DNA of 64,000 nt from an uncultured Flavobacteriales bacterium (lineage in GTDB: Bacteria > Bacteroidota > Bacteroidia > Flavobacteriales_D > CAJJDF01). The notes below the pieces were generated by a model. It made no database searches. It saw only the letters and a list, made by a program, of their open reading frames with translations, and was not told the DNA's origin. The position numbers and the translations under genes are program-made. Numbering within the stretch: position 1 is the stretch's first letter; every line of letters starts with the position of its first letter. This document shows positions 49,966-59,645 of this stretch, one piece after another. The stretch spans positions 33,104-97,103 of the forward strand of contig CAJJDF010000038.1 of NCBI GenBank assembly GCA_905182785.1, in the 5' to 3' direction.

Positions 49966-50594
49966 TTCTCCTTTTTATTACCAAAAATTTTAGACTCAGT
50001 TCCATCCATTAATCTACCAATGTTTTTGATGTGAGTTACTACAATAAGCAAACTAATAATTACAGAAAAAACAAGGAGCGAAATGTATTCAGTTTTATAA
50101 ATAAACACAACAAATACTGGAAATGAAATTGCCGCAATCATAGAGGAAATAGAAACTATTCTTGAAATAAATATAATAATAATAAATACACCCATGCAAC
50201 TAAATGCAGAAATTGGTTCTAATGCAATCACAACTCCCAAGGTTGTTGCCACTCCTTTTCCTCCTTTAAAGTTTGCAAAAAGTGGATAAACATGTCCTAT
50301 CACGGCTGCTATTCCTAGTGCAATTTGAATATTCATGAATGAATTGGTTAATGTATCTACTCCCAAAGAATGAGATAATACATATACAGAAAACCAACCC
50401 TTGAGAACATCAAAAATTAAAACAGGAATTCCTGCTTTTTTTCCTAATACCCTAAAAGTATTAGTTGCACCTGCATTTCCACTACCAAAGTCACGAATAT
50501 CTTTGTTGTAGAATCTCTTCCCTACCCAAACAGCTGAAGGTATAGAACCTAAAATATAAGCCAAAAAAATTACACCTACTATTGCTATTGTCAT
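49962..50594 (-). CDS. plsY: Acyl-phosphate:glycerol-3-phosphate acyltransferase PlsY
   Basis: Integral membrane enzyme that starts phospholipid synthesis by acylating glycerol-3-phosphate with acyl-phosphate. The 210 residues have about six helices. The three conserved loops are visible: 'GSIPSAVWVGKRFYNKDIRD' then 'FGSGNAGATNTFRVLGKK' and 'FANFKGGKGVATTLGVV' followed by 'SISSMIAAISFP'. It lies 15 bases after the giant exported protein gene on the same strand. Intact. Confidence 0.95.
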   Translation of the reverse strand: MTIAIVGVIFLAYILGSIPSAVWVGKRFYNKDIRDFGSGNAGATNTFRVLGKKAGIPVLIFDVLKGWFSVYVLSHSLGVDTLTNSFMNIQIALGIAAVIGHVYPLFANFKGGKGVATTLGVVIALEPISAFSCMGVFIIIIFISRIVSISSMIAAISFPVFVVFIYKTEYISLLVFSVIISLLIVVTHIKNIGRLMDGTESKIFGNKKEN

Positions 50595-50609
50595 GAATTA
50601 TAAAATTGG

Positions 50610-53600
50610 TTAATCTTCTATTTTTTCGTCATTGGTATCTTCGTTCTCCTCCTCATCTTCATAATCGTCTTCTTCGTCATCAAATCGCTCCTCTAAATCC
50701 GATTGAAAATTTCTCATAAATAACAAAGGTTTGTTTAGTGAAGAAAGCCCATAATAAAAATCTTCCTCGTCTTTCCCTCCTTTTATTTTCTTTTCCTTTA
50801 CAGGAGTCATTTGTACAATATTATTATACACCTTATCGGTAGAGTAAGTTTGCATTTCTCCATTTTTGTAATAAAAATAATAAAAACCTTCGGGTTTGTA
50901 TTCTATTAAAAAACCTACTCTATCTCCCGTTCTTCTTTTTTCTATTTGCACATACACTTTACATCTTCTATAAAGTTGGTTTGTTCCCAAAGAAGCAATA
51001 TTGGCAAAACCTTGAGATAAAAAAGACTCCGTATTTTTGTCCCAATAGAATTGTAAATCAAATAGAGTGATTTTACTCATTAGTTCTTTAGGAAATTTAC
51101 TAAAACGTCCCGAGGTATAAATCTCATTGATTTTAGCACTTGCTGATTGATTATCTAACATTTGATTTAAGAATAAATCATAATTAGTGCTTTCTAAACT
51201 TATTAACTCTTGTACTTCTGCTGCTCTTATTTCTTGGTACATTCTACCCATTAACTGCATATTGACAGGAAAATCGATCTTCATAGATGCATTCATTGTA
51301 AGAAATGTATCTTTCAGTTTATTATAACTCATTTCTCCTACTAGTTCTATTTTCATTTGGCTAAGATTACTCGCTACATTTAAATCTCCAATAGAAACAA
51401 AACTACAAATCTCATCATCAAACCCTATGTAATTTCCTGCTACTTTATTGTTCAGTAATTTTTCTTTTGGCCCAATCTCAAACAATCCTTTTTCTTTGCT
51501 ATAAGATAAAAATCCATCTGCAGGCGTGATTGCTTCATCCCCTTCATATTTTTTATCTGCCAAGAAAGCTGTGTAAAACTCTACCCCATTATAACGGCTA
51601 AGTGTTGGTCCCGATACTTTGTCTTTGAAATAATCTCCCAATGGAATAATAATCTTATTGGTATCTACAACTGCATTAAATTTAATCCAATCTAATGCCA
51701 ATTCTTCACAGTTGGTAATGATTTTTGTTTGTCCATCAAAATTGACTCCTAAGTCACTACCCTTTACTTTTATATTCCCATAATACCTAAACTGTGGACT
51801 TAAATAGAAGTTAGAATCTTCGCTTATTGTTCCTTCTGCTATAGATACTCCATTTTCGTCTGGCTCTATATTAGAAAAGAAAACCTTACTGTTTATCATT
51901 TCATCCGAAGACACTTGATAGTCTCCTGTTGCTATATACCTCTTACTTGATTCAATCTCTACCACTGCATTACTAAAGTTATGATACCGTGTAGTAAAAT
52001 TAGCAACAATGGTCGCTTTTTTCATTACTTTAATTTCTGCATCTTTAAGAATAGTAAGCTTTCCTTCGTGTGGTATAATTCTCGAATCTGCTACAATAAT
52101 ATATGGTATCTCTTGGCAGTAAATAGAATTACTATCAATGTTATAAGTTGCAATTCTCGAGAAGAACCCTAAATTATATTGTTCTTCTTTAGTCGACACA
52201 AAGTTTGAAATAAGGTTCTTGTTTTCATCATAATTTTGAAAATTAGCTGTGTCTATTACTTTCTTAAAATGCATAGTGTTCTCGTCCATCAACCAATCAA
52301 ATTGATCTATTGAAGCTTTAAATTTATTTAGTGGAAATGCAATTACAGCAGTTTTTGTATTGGAAATAAAATCTCCTCTTCTTTTCGTATAATCCAAGCT
52401 CATTTGCATATTAGTAGCTTCCAAAGAGGGGGGGTCATTTTGTATTAATCCAAGGATTTTGAAATCTGCCAAAGCAGCATCTACATTTATTTGACCTAAA
52501 ACAAACTCTTGAGAATTCACTTCAATTCTATTTGAAGTATATACTCCTTTCCCTGTCATTTTATCTTTGGTAAGAGTAATCTCTCCATTAAATTTTGTCT
52601 TGCCATCTGCATATAAATTAATAGAAGAATCTATATTTTTTGTTTTCCAAATACCTTTATGAGGTTGAAAAGTAACAATACAGTTCTTACCTATAATATC
52701 TGGTACACTTGGCAAGGTTTGGGATTTATTGGTATACAAATCTACTTTTGCTACTAATGAATCTGGAAAGAATGTAATTTCTTTGGAATTGGCTTTTGAA
52801 GTAATAAAACTCACTTCTCCTTTTCCTGTAAGTCCTTTGGTACTTAATTTTAATTCATTGTTATACTTCCCTGGACTTTTATAAATATTTTTACTCACAT
52901 TTTTAAGAAAAAATCCTAAGGTATAATCATCCATCAATTTTACTTCGCGTTCTAAAGGTGGAAAAATATCAGCTGAATACATTGTTCCTGAAAAAGAAAT
53001 CCCAGAACTATTAAAAGTCAAAAGGCTATCCATATCAAAGGGTGCTACTTCGAAATAGAAATTTTCTTTTTCGTATATTCCCCCATAAATTTCATTGTTA
53101 TCGTAATAAATCTTAGGATTGTTACTAACTGATAATCTAGGATAATGAGCAAAATTCATATCTTTTCCCGACTTATTTTCTATTCCATCAATTGTTATCT
53201 CTCCTTTAATATTATGGAGTTTAGATAGTAGTTTCAATTGTTTGTTGCTCGATTTATTATCCAAAGGATAAACCCTTATTCTCATAGAGTCTACTTTTTC
53301 AAATTGCAATGTAAACTGTTTGTAATCAAATTTAATATCGGAACCAAAATACTCTGTTCTTCCTGCATTTATAACTCCAGAAAAAGTAAGGCTTCTATTC
53401 TCTCCAATAGTTATCTTTCCTCCTCTTGGATATATTCTTACAAATTTTCTTTTACTCAAATCAAATTTTCTAACTCCAATAACACTGATTGTTAATGTTT
53501 TTAAATCTAAAATTGCATTGTCCTCTTTTTTATTGACCGAAAAGATAAAGACATCATCATAATCACCTGATCTAGTTCTCCCTTGAACATAAGTATATAA

Positions 53601-55112
53601 TTTAGGTTTAATGGTAATTGTTTTGTCTTTTACATTGTAATCAATTAATCCTAAATTACTCATTTTTGTTAGGTAATTACTTACCTCAGAAAACAAACTC
53701 TTTGTGTATGATGCAAAATCCACAGCTGATATTTCGTAGTTTTCTTCAAATGACAATTGATAATCATATAAGGATTGAATTAGGTTATTACTTCCAAACG
53801 TAAATTCGCTATAATTACTTTGATTGTAATAATTTACTGATTCAAAAGTTGCTTCACTTGCTCCTAAAGATTTTACAGATCCAAAAGTTAATTTTTCTTC
53901 GCCTTCTTTCCATGACAAACTTTTGAAATGCATATTCATTTTGTGGTAAGAACTCTCAAATGGATTATCTATATTTATGTTTCTAACCGCTCCAATTATG
54001 GCTAATCTTTCAGCTACTTGGTAAGTAAAATCACAAGCCGATTGTGTAATTTGTTCGCCTTTCTTAATAAAAACAGTTGCCGAAGCATCATTCGATACTA
54101 TTTTATCATTGCTTATGATTACATTTTTAGATTTTATTTCTATGAATTTCTCTCCTTCTTTATTTACAATAATAGAAGCTTTATTTTTTCCTGTTGCTCC
54201 TCCTTCAAAATTAATTCCTATAAGTGAAAAACTTCCCAAATAATCAACATTAGGTACTATGTTTTTGAGAACAACACTTTGGTTATAAGAAGTAAAATGA
54301 GGGTATCTAGCTCTATCAATAGAAGTAAAGGTTATAACCTTTTCATAGAGTTTTCCTAGTAGTGGATTAGTAAAAAAAGGAGAGTGTAAAGCCACTGAAT
54401 CTGCACCAAATCCAGCACTTTTAAAATTTATTCTATAAGTAGATAACTCCGCAAAGGTTTCATTTTTTGGCAACTCCAGTCTTTCCCAAGTTACAGTTCC
54501 TTTGTTTCCCTTAAATGTGTTGGTTGAAACATTCAACACTCCAGAAGCACCATAAATAATAGAACTGTCGTTTTTGGAAATACATACAAAATTCGAATTT
54601 TCAAAAGTTACAAACGCACCCTTTTTATAAGAAAATTTATAAGTCCCTTTTGCCAATTTCCATATTACAGAAGAACTCTCAGAAATATAATTCTGATTAA
54701 ACAATCCATCTGTTAAAATAAGAAAATCTGTTAACCGTCTTTTATTTCTTGATTCTAAAAGTTTTGTCATTAAATTAGACCAACTATCAAATTCTTCTTT
54801 CTTTAAATTTTCTGTTTTCCCTAAGCCATTTATAGATTTAAAATAAGCAAAGAAATAAGGTTTTGGATTTATTTTTTTCTTTATTAATTCATTAGCAAAA
54901 CTGACTATTTTCTCTTTTTGTTCAGCATTAAACCCAGAAACATAACTTGATTTTAATTCTGATTTTAATTCCTTTGAAAGGGACTTATCATAGTTTTTAA
55001 TATAGTTTTCTATGTCATCCAAAAAATCATTATCAGCTACTCTAAATTCTGTAACTTGAGAAAAAATTGCAGATGAGATGAACAATGAAAAAACGACTGT
55101 GTACAATCTCAT
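50610..55112 (-). CDS. Very large exported beta-rich protein of unknown function (1500 residues)
   Basis: A 1500-residue protein with a signal peptide (to 'SAIFSQVTE', residue about 18), a helical N-terminal part (about 25-140) and then more than a thousand residues of beta-strand repeats. Recurrent short blocks such as 'LSTKGLTGKGEVSF', 'FNGEITLTKDKMTGKGVYTS', 'IKGEITIDG' and 'LTFSGVINAGRTEYFGSDI' suggest stacked beta-jelly-roll or beta-helix layers, as in LptA/OstA or AsmA-like bridges. The C-terminus is extremely acidic ('DDEEDDYEDEEENED'). No catalytic motif is recognised. A periplasmic or surface scaffold is inferred. The neighbours plsY and prmA are ordinary. Confidence 0.8.
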   Translation of the reverse strand: MRLYTVVFSLFISSAIFSQVTEFRVADNDFLDDIENYIKNYDKSLSKELKSELKSSYVSGFNAEQKEKIVSFANELIKKKINPKPYFFAYFKSINGLGKTENLKKEEFDSWSNLMTKLLESRNKRRLTDFLILTDGLFNQNYISESSSVIWKLAKGTYKFSYKKGAFVTFENSNFVCISKNDSSIIYGASGVLNVSTNTFKGNKGTVTWERLELPKNETFAELSTYRINFKSAGFGADSVALHSPFFTNPLLGKLYEKVITFTSIDRARYPHFTSYNQSVVLKNIVPNVDYLGSFSLIGINFEGGATGKNKASIIVNKEGEKFIEIKSKNVIISNDKIVSNDASATVFIKKGEQITQSACDFTYQVAERLAIIGAVRNINIDNPFESSYHKMNMHFKSLSWKEGEEKLTFGSVKSLGASEATFESVNYYNQSNYSEFTFGSNNLIQSLYDYQLSFEENYEISAVDFASYTKSLFSEVSNYLTKMSNLGLIDYNVKDKTITIKPKLYTYVQGRTRSGDYDDVFIFSVNKKEDNAILDLKTLTISVIGVRKFDLSKRKFVRIYPRGGKITIGENRSLTFSGVINAGRTEYFGSDIKFDYKQFTLQFEKVDSMRIRVYPLDNKSSNKQLKLLSKLHNIKGEITIDGIENKSGKDMNFAHYPRLSVSNNPKIYYDNNEIYGGIYEKENFYFEVAPFDMDSLLTFNSSGISFSGTMYSADIFPPLEREVKLMDDYTLGFFLKNVSKNIYKSPGKYNNELKLSTKGLTGKGEVSFITSKANSKEITFFPDSLVAKVDLYTNKSQTLPSVPDIIGKNCIVTFQPHKGIWKTKNIDSSINLYADGKTKFNGEITLTKDKMTGKGVYTSNRIEVNSQEFVLGQINVDAALADFKILGLIQNDPPSLEATNMQMSLDYTKRRGDFISNTKTAVIAFPLNKFKASIDQFDWLMDENTMHFKKVIDTANFQNYDENKNLISNFVSTKEEQYNLGFFSRIATYNIDSNSIYCQEIPYIIVADSRIIPHEGKLTILKDAEIKVMKKATIVANFTTRYHNFSNAVVEIESSKRYIATGDYQVSSDEMINSKVFFSNIEPDENGVSIAEGTISEDSNFYLSPQFRYYGNIKVKGSDLGVNFDGQTKIITNCEELALDWIKFNAVVDTNKIIIPLGDYFKDKVSGPTLSRYNGVEFYTAFLADKKYEGDEAITPADGFLSYSKEKGLFEIGPKEKLLNNKVAGNYIGFDDEICSFVSIGDLNVASNLSQMKIELVGEMSYNKLKDTFLTMNASMKIDFPVNMQLMGRMYQEIRAAEVQELISLESTNYDLFLNQMLDNQSASAKINEIYTSGRFSKFPKELMSKITLFDLQFYWDKNTESFLSQGFANIASLGTNQLYRRCKVYVQIEKRRTGDRVGFLIEYKPEGFYYFYYKNGEMQTYSTDKVYNNIVQMTPVKEKKIKGGKDEEDFYYGLSSLNKPLLFMRNFQSDLEERFDDEEDDYEDEEENEDTNDEKIED

Positions 55113-55127
55113 AATCTTTATATTTAA

Positions 55128-55961
55128 TTAGTTTTTGATAAATTGAGCTAAAGCCCAGCCTTCTCTTTCTGCCACATCAACAAAGGTTAATCCTTTCTTT
55201 GCGGCTTCATCTTGTATGATAGAAACATCAGACGTGTAAAATCCACTCATGTAAATAATCCCTCCTTTTTTCATAGAAGAAACATACTGTTTCATATCGT
55301 TAACGAGAATATTTCTGTTTATGTTTGCCAATACAAGCTCGTATTTGTTAGCTTCTGTCAGTAATTCTGCTCCACCTTCTAGCACTTCTATTTTCTTACA
55401 GCTATTTAATTCAATGTTATCTATCGTATTCTGAAAAGCCCATTCGTCAATATCTATTGCTAAGGCACTTTTACAATTTAGTTTTTCGGCAAGTATTGCC
55501 AAAATACCTGTTCCAGATCCCATGTCTAACACTGTTGTATTTTCAAAATCTATGCCAAACATAGCTTTCATTACCAAGTATGTAGTTTGGTGATGCCCTG
55601 TTCCGAAAGACATTTGCGGATTTATTATTATTTCATAGTCAAATCCTTCTTCTTTTTCATGGAAAGGAGCTCTAATAATACAATGCTTGTCAATGTAAAT
55701 GGGTTCAAAGTTTTTCTCCCATTGTGCATTCCAGTTTTCGTCCTCTATCAAGATGTGAGTAAATTTAAGTATTTCGGTATCAATTGTTTTCAATACTTCT
55801 TCTACTTTTTTCAAATCAAACTCTTTATGCTGAATATAAGCATCCAAAGTGTTTCCTTCATTTTGGAAACTCTCAAAATTTAATTCGCCCAAATAAGTAA
55901 CCAGAATCTCACTCCAAGGTTGTGGTTCTTTCAACTCAAAATGACAGTGATAATAATTCAT
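55128..55961 (-). CDS. prmA: Ribosomal protein L11 methyltransferase PrmA
   Basis: SAM-dependent enzyme that trimethylates ribosomal protein L11. The 277 residues carry a two-part fold: N-terminal substrate-recognition domain (to about 100) and a Rossmann methyltransferase domain with motif I 'VLDMGSGTGILAILAEKL' near residue 150, 'ALAIDIDEWAFQNTIDNIEL' and 'LVLANINRNIL' (NPPY-like position). 'MSFGTGHHQTT' precedes motif I, as in PrmA. The start is two bases past the tpiA stop on the same strand, so they are co-transcribed. Confidence 0.92.
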   Translation of the reverse strand: MNYYHCHFELKEPQPWSEILVTYLGELNFESFQNEGNTLDAYIQHKEFDLKKVEEVLKTIDTEILKFTHILIEDENWNAQWEKNFEPIYIDKHCIIRAPFHEKEEGFDYEIIINPQMSFGTGHHQTTYLVMKAMFGIDFENTTVLDMGSGTGILAILAEKLNCKSALAIDIDEWAFQNTIDNIELNSCKKIEVLEGGAELLTEANKYELVLANINRNILVNDMKQYVSSMKKGGIIYMSGFYTSDVSIIQDEAAKKGLTFVDVAEREGWALAQFIKN

Positions 55962-55963
55962 AT

Positions 55964-56731
55964 TTATATAGAGTTTATGATTTGAATAAATGAATCTACT
56001 TCCAAAGAAGCTCCTCCAATAAGTCCTCCATCAATATCGGGTTGTGAAAATAATTCTTTGGCATTGCTTGGCTTACAACTTCCTCCATACAAGATAGAAA
56101 TAGAATTTGCTACTTCCTCGTTATACTTTTCTTTAAGCGTTTCTCTTATGAATTGATGCATTTCTTGTGCTTGTTTACTTGTAGCTGTTTCTCCTGTCCC
56201 AATTGCCCAAACTGGCTCGTATGCAATTACTAAATTTAAGATTTGTTTTTCATCTAAATGAAATAACCCTTCTATAATTTGTGATTTTACTACCTCAAAA
56301 TGAGATTCACTTTTTCTTTGCTCCAATTCTTCTCCACAACAATAAATTGGTTTCAATTCACATTCCAATAGCCTATCGACTTTTTGAGCTAATATTGTAT
56401 TCGTTTCATTAAAATAAGCTCTTCTTTCTGAGTGACCCACTAAACAATAATGTAAGTTTTCGCAGTCATAATCAAAGTCTCTCAACATCTCTGCAGATAT
56501 TTCTCCTGTAAATGCTCCACTTTTATGCTGTGAACAGTTTTGTGCTCCAATTTTAATATCCCAATCTGGCATACTAATCATAGTATCTAAATAAAGAGAG
56601 GCTGGAAAAATAATTATTTCCACTTCACTTTCAATCTCGCCTTTTTTAGAGTTAAAATCTACTACGTAGTTAATTACTTCTTCATCCAGAAGGTTCATTT
56701 TCCAGTTTCCTGCTACAATCTTCTTTCTCAT
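55964..56731 (-). CDS. tpiA: Triosephosphate isomerase
   Basis: Interconverts dihydroxyacetone phosphate and glyceraldehyde 3-phosphate in glycolysis. The 255 residues match the family. 'VAGNWKMN' (Lys12 equivalent), 'CLVGHSERR' (catalytic His), 'VIAYEPVWAIGTG' (catalytic Glu and loop 6) and 'ILYGGSCKPSNAKEL' are present; the usual YGGSV is YGGSC. It opens the tpiA-prmA pair. Confidence 0.96.
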   Translation of the reverse strand: MRKKIVAGNWKMNLLDEEVINYVVDFNSKKGEIESEVEIIIFPASLYLDTMISMPDWDIKIGAQNCSQHKSGAFTGEISAEMLRDFDYDCENLHYCLVGHSERRAYFNETNTILAQKVDRLLECELKPIYCCGEELEQRKSESHFEVVKSQIIEGLFHLDEKQILNLVIAYEPVWAIGTGETATSKQAQEMHQFIRETLKEKYNEEVANSISILYGGSCKPSNAKELFSQPDIDGGLIGGASLEVDSFIQIINSI

Positions 56732-56780
56732 ATTTTTTTGCTAATCTGATAGTAAAAAGTACTTCTTACTAAAACTGTTA

Positions 56781-57311
56781 TTATTTTAAATTAAATATAT
56801 CAATCATTGATTCCAATTGGTTATTAATGATTTTTAAAATTGATTTTTCATTTAATTCATCATTTTCCCCTATCAATTTATCTACTTGCGATAGTAATAC
56901 TTTATTGGATAAGACTTCCATTTTTAAGTGATTTAAAACTGTTGTAAATTGGTCTAATCCCATAATGTTTCCAGCTCTACCTGATGCTATCCCAACTAAA
57001 ATTGAATTTTTATTATTGAATTTACTCGGAGAAATTCCATCCATAAACATTTTTACAGCTCCAGTATAGGTTCCATTATACTCTGGTATTACAAATACAA
57101 AACTTGATACATCTGTAACATAGGTCTTTATTAATTCTTCTACTTCATCGGTATGATTACCATACATATTTGTGATGAAGTCACCCGAAAGCTCTGCCAA
57201 ATCCATTACCTGACTTTCCAATCCTTTATTTTTTAATAAATTTTGGTATGTTTTTGATACTTTTAGAGAATTACTTCCCTTTCTATTTGTTCCTGATATT
57301 ATTGTTATCAT
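56781..57311 (-). CDS. NAD(P)H-dependent FMN reductase family protein
   Basis: A 176-residue flavodoxin-like reductase starting at ATG 57311 (MITIISGTNRKGS); the frame runs further upstream as a long basic stretch that overlaps the preceding gene and is not part of the protein. 'SGTNRKGSNSLKVSKTY' binds the FMN phosphate, 'PEYNGTYTGAVKMFMDGI' and 'ASGRAGNIMG' complete the site. Family members reduce FMN, quinones or azo dyes. The first 29 bases overlap the 3' end of the DinB-like gene in another frame. Confidence 0.88.
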   Translation of the reverse strand: MITIISGTNRKGSNSLKVSKTYQNLLKNKGLESQVMDLAELSGDFITNMYGNHTDEVEELIKTYVTDVSSFVFVIPEYNGTYTGAVKMFMDGISPSKFNNKNSILVGIASGRAGNIMGLDQFTTVLNHLKMEVLSNKVLLSQVDKLIGENDELNEKSILKIINNQLESMIDIFNLK

Positions 57312-57876
57312 TGCTCTTTTTGTTAATGTACTCTTCTGTAAAATGTGTCTTTTTCTTCTCTTTCGAAAACTTTTCTTGGTTGTAATTTTTAGAATCTCCT
57401 TTTGAAATAGATAAACTCTCCCAATCTTTTTTCTTTGCAATCTTACCCAACAAGACTATTTGGCCTACATGATAAGAATAATGACTTAATTGTCTGTTAA
57501 TAGCTTCTACTATGGTGTGACCTTGGTTTCTAATGTAAATAATGTCTTCCAGTTCATCCCTTTTTAAAGATTCCAAAGCACCAAATAAACAATTCCACCC
57601 TTCGTCCCATTTGTTTAATAATTCTTCCTTGGTAATAATAACCGTTTCAAATTCTTGGTCTCTTTTTCTAAACTCTTTTTCGCCATCTGTAGTCTTAAAA
57701 TCTGTCCATCTAGACATCATATTTCCCCAAAGGTGATTTATAATTACGCCTATGGAATTTTCTACCTCTGAGTTTTGGATAAACAATTGCTCTTCTGATA
57801 ATTGTGCAATTGTTTTATCTCCTAAAATTTGGTAATACTTGAATTGACTTATAGCGCTATTTAGGTAAGAATCCAT
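57283..57876 (-). CDS. DUF1572/DinB-superfamily protein
   Basis: A 197-residue four-helix-bundle protein of the DUF1572 (DinB/YfiT-like) group. I prefer ATG 57876; a GTG at 57885 overlapping the carboxylase stop (GTGA) is an alternative. Metal-binding positions fit: 'GVIINHLWGNMMSRWTDF' (His) and 'INRQLSHYSYHVGQIVLLGK' (His-x-x-x-His). Such proteins act in thiol-dependent reactions such as S-transferases; the substrate is unknown. A very basic 30-residue C-terminal tail is unusual for the family. Confidence 0.8.
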   Translation of the reverse strand: MDSYLNSAISQFKYYQILGDKTIAQLSEEQLFIQNSEVENSIGVIINHLWGNMMSRWTDFKTTDGEKEFRKRDQEFETVIITKEELLNKWDEGWNCLFGALESLKRDELEDIIYIRNQGHTIVEAINRQLSHYSYHVGQIVLLGKIAKKKDWESLSISKGDSKNYNQEKFSKEKKKTHFTEEYINKKSNDNNNIRNK

Positions 57877-57881
57877 AGTTA

Positions 57882-59519
57882 TCACGTTTGAATCGCTCCT
57901 ACATTATACCTTTCAGTAATAGGTGCATGGTTTGCTGCTTCTATTCCCATAGAAATTACTTTTCTTGTATCTAACGGGTCAATTATTGCATCTATCCACA
58001 ACCTTGCAGCTGCATAATAAGGATTTATTTGACTGTCGTATTTATTTTTAATCTTGTCAAACATCTCTTTCTCTTTGGCTGGAGTTATTGTTTCTCCTTT
58101 CTTTTTCAAAGAGGCAACTTCAATCTGAACCAATACTTTGGCTGCTTGTGTCCCTCCCATTACTGCAATTTCTGCAGTTGGCCATCCCACAATTAATCTT
58201 GGGTCGTAAGCTTTTCCACACATTGCGTAATCTCCTGCTCCGTAACTATTCCCCATTACTATGGTGAATTTTGGCACTACAGAATTTGCCATTGCACTCA
58301 CCAGTTTTGCTCCGTCTTTTATGATTCCTCCGTGCTCAGATTTACTTCCTACCATAAATCCTGTAACATCTTTCAAGAATACCAAAGGAATTTTCTTCTG
58401 GTTGCAATTCATAATAAATCGTGCTGCTTTATCCGCAGAGTCAGAATAAATTACTCCTCCAAACTGAACTCCTTCTTTCTTAGATTTTACAATTTTTCTT
58501 TGGTTAGCAACAATTCCTATAGCCCATCCATCAATTCTTGCATAACCTGTTACAATTGTTTTACCGTAATCTGCTTTGTATTCTTCAAACTCAGAATCGT
58601 CTACAATTCTTGAAATAATATCTCTTACTTCGTAAGATTTTGTCCTGTCTTTTGGAAATAACCCATAAATTTCTTCTTGATTAAGAGCTGGCATTTTTGG
58701 TTCTTTTCTGTCGAATCCTGCTTTTTCAAAACCTCCAATTTTATCCATTAATCCTCTAATGGTTTTTAAACAATCTTCGTCATCTTTACTTTTGTAATCA
58801 CACACTCCAGAAATACTTGTGTGTGTTGTTGCTCCTCCTAATGTTTCATTATCAATGGACTCGCCTATTGCAGCTTTCACCAAATAACTTCCTGCAAGAA
58901 ATATTGATCCTGTTTTATCGACAATCAAAGATTCATCAGACATAATTGGTAGGTAAGCTCCACCCGCAACACAACTTCCCATTACGGCAGCAATTTGTAC
59001 AATTCCCATAGAACTCATGCGAGCATTATTTCTAAATATTCGTCCGAAATGTTCTTTGTCTGGAAATATCTCATCTTGCATTGGCAAGAAAACACCAGCA
59101 CTGTCTACCAGGTAGATAATTGGTAATCTGTTTTCCATTGCAATTTCTTGTGCCCTTAGGTTTTTCTTTGCAGTAATTGGAAACCAAGCTCCAGCCTTTA
59201 CTGTAGCATCATTCGCTACAATAATGCATTGTTTTCCTGCTACGTATCCAATTTTTATGACAACTCCACCACTTGGACAACCGCCATATTCTTGGTACAT
59301 ATCTTCGGCAACAAAAGCTCCAATTTCTTGTCTTGGACTGTCTTTATCTAATAATAATTCAATTCGTTCACGAGCAGTTAATTTTCCTTTGGCATGGTGT
59401 TTATCAATTCTAGATTGACCTCCACCCAAAGCTAGTTTACTCAGCTTTTGTTCCATTCTGGAAATTAAAAGCTTCATTGAATCTTCGTTTTTATTAAACT
59501 TAATGTCTTGTTTTTCCAT
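57882..59519 (-). CDS. Acyl-CoA carboxylase beta (carboxyltransferase) subunit
   Basis: A 545-residue carboxyltransferase of the methylcrotonyl-/propionyl-CoA carboxylase type, which moves CO2 from carboxybiotin to the acyl-CoA. N- and C-terminal crotonase-like domains are visible: 'AKGKLTARERIELLLD' near 45, 'VVANDATVKAGAWFP' near 101, 'GSCVAGGAYLPIMSDES' near 180 and 'VMGNSYGAGDYAMCGKAYDP' near 425. The pattern 'EYGGCPSGGVVIKIG' suggests 3-methylcrotonyl-CoA carboxylase (leucine breakdown). The biotin-carrying alpha subunit is not in this window. Confidence 0.9.
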   Translation of the reverse strand: MEKQDIKFNKNEDSMKLLISRMEQKLSKLALGGGQSRIDKHHAKGKLTARERIELLLDKDSPRQEIGAFVAEDMYQEYGGCPSGGVVIKIGYVAGKQCIIVANDATVKAGAWFPITAKKNLRAQEIAMENRLPIIYLVDSAGVFLPMQDEIFPDKEHFGRIFRNNARMSSMGIVQIAAVMGSCVAGGAYLPIMSDESLIVDKTGSIFLAGSYLVKAAIGESIDNETLGGATTHTSISGVCDYKSKDDEDCLKTIRGLMDKIGGFEKAGFDRKEPKMPALNQEEIYGLFPKDRTKSYEVRDIISRIVDDSEFEEYKADYGKTIVTGYARIDGWAIGIVANQRKIVKSKKEGVQFGGVIYSDSADKAARFIMNCNQKKIPLVFLKDVTGFMVGSKSEHGGIIKDGAKLVSAMANSVVPKFTIVMGNSYGAGDYAMCGKAYDPRLIVGWPTAEIAVMGGTQAAKVLVQIEVASLKKKGETITPAKEKEMFDKIKNKYDSQINPYYAAARLWIDAIIDPLDTRKVISMGIEAANHAPITERYNVGAIQT

Positions 59520-59645
59520 TAATTAGCTCTTTAAATTTAATTAGAAAATATCTTTCCTAATTTGACTTTAAAAATACCGTTTTAATTGATAATTAACAAT
59601 GAATAATTGAGTTTTGTTTGGAATTGAAAATGATAGATTATTTTA

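Noticed and set aside
57312..57440. N-terminal extension of the FMN reductase
   Set aside because: It is a highly basic shadow of the DinB gene in another frame, and the flavodoxin motif starts at the ATG at 57311.
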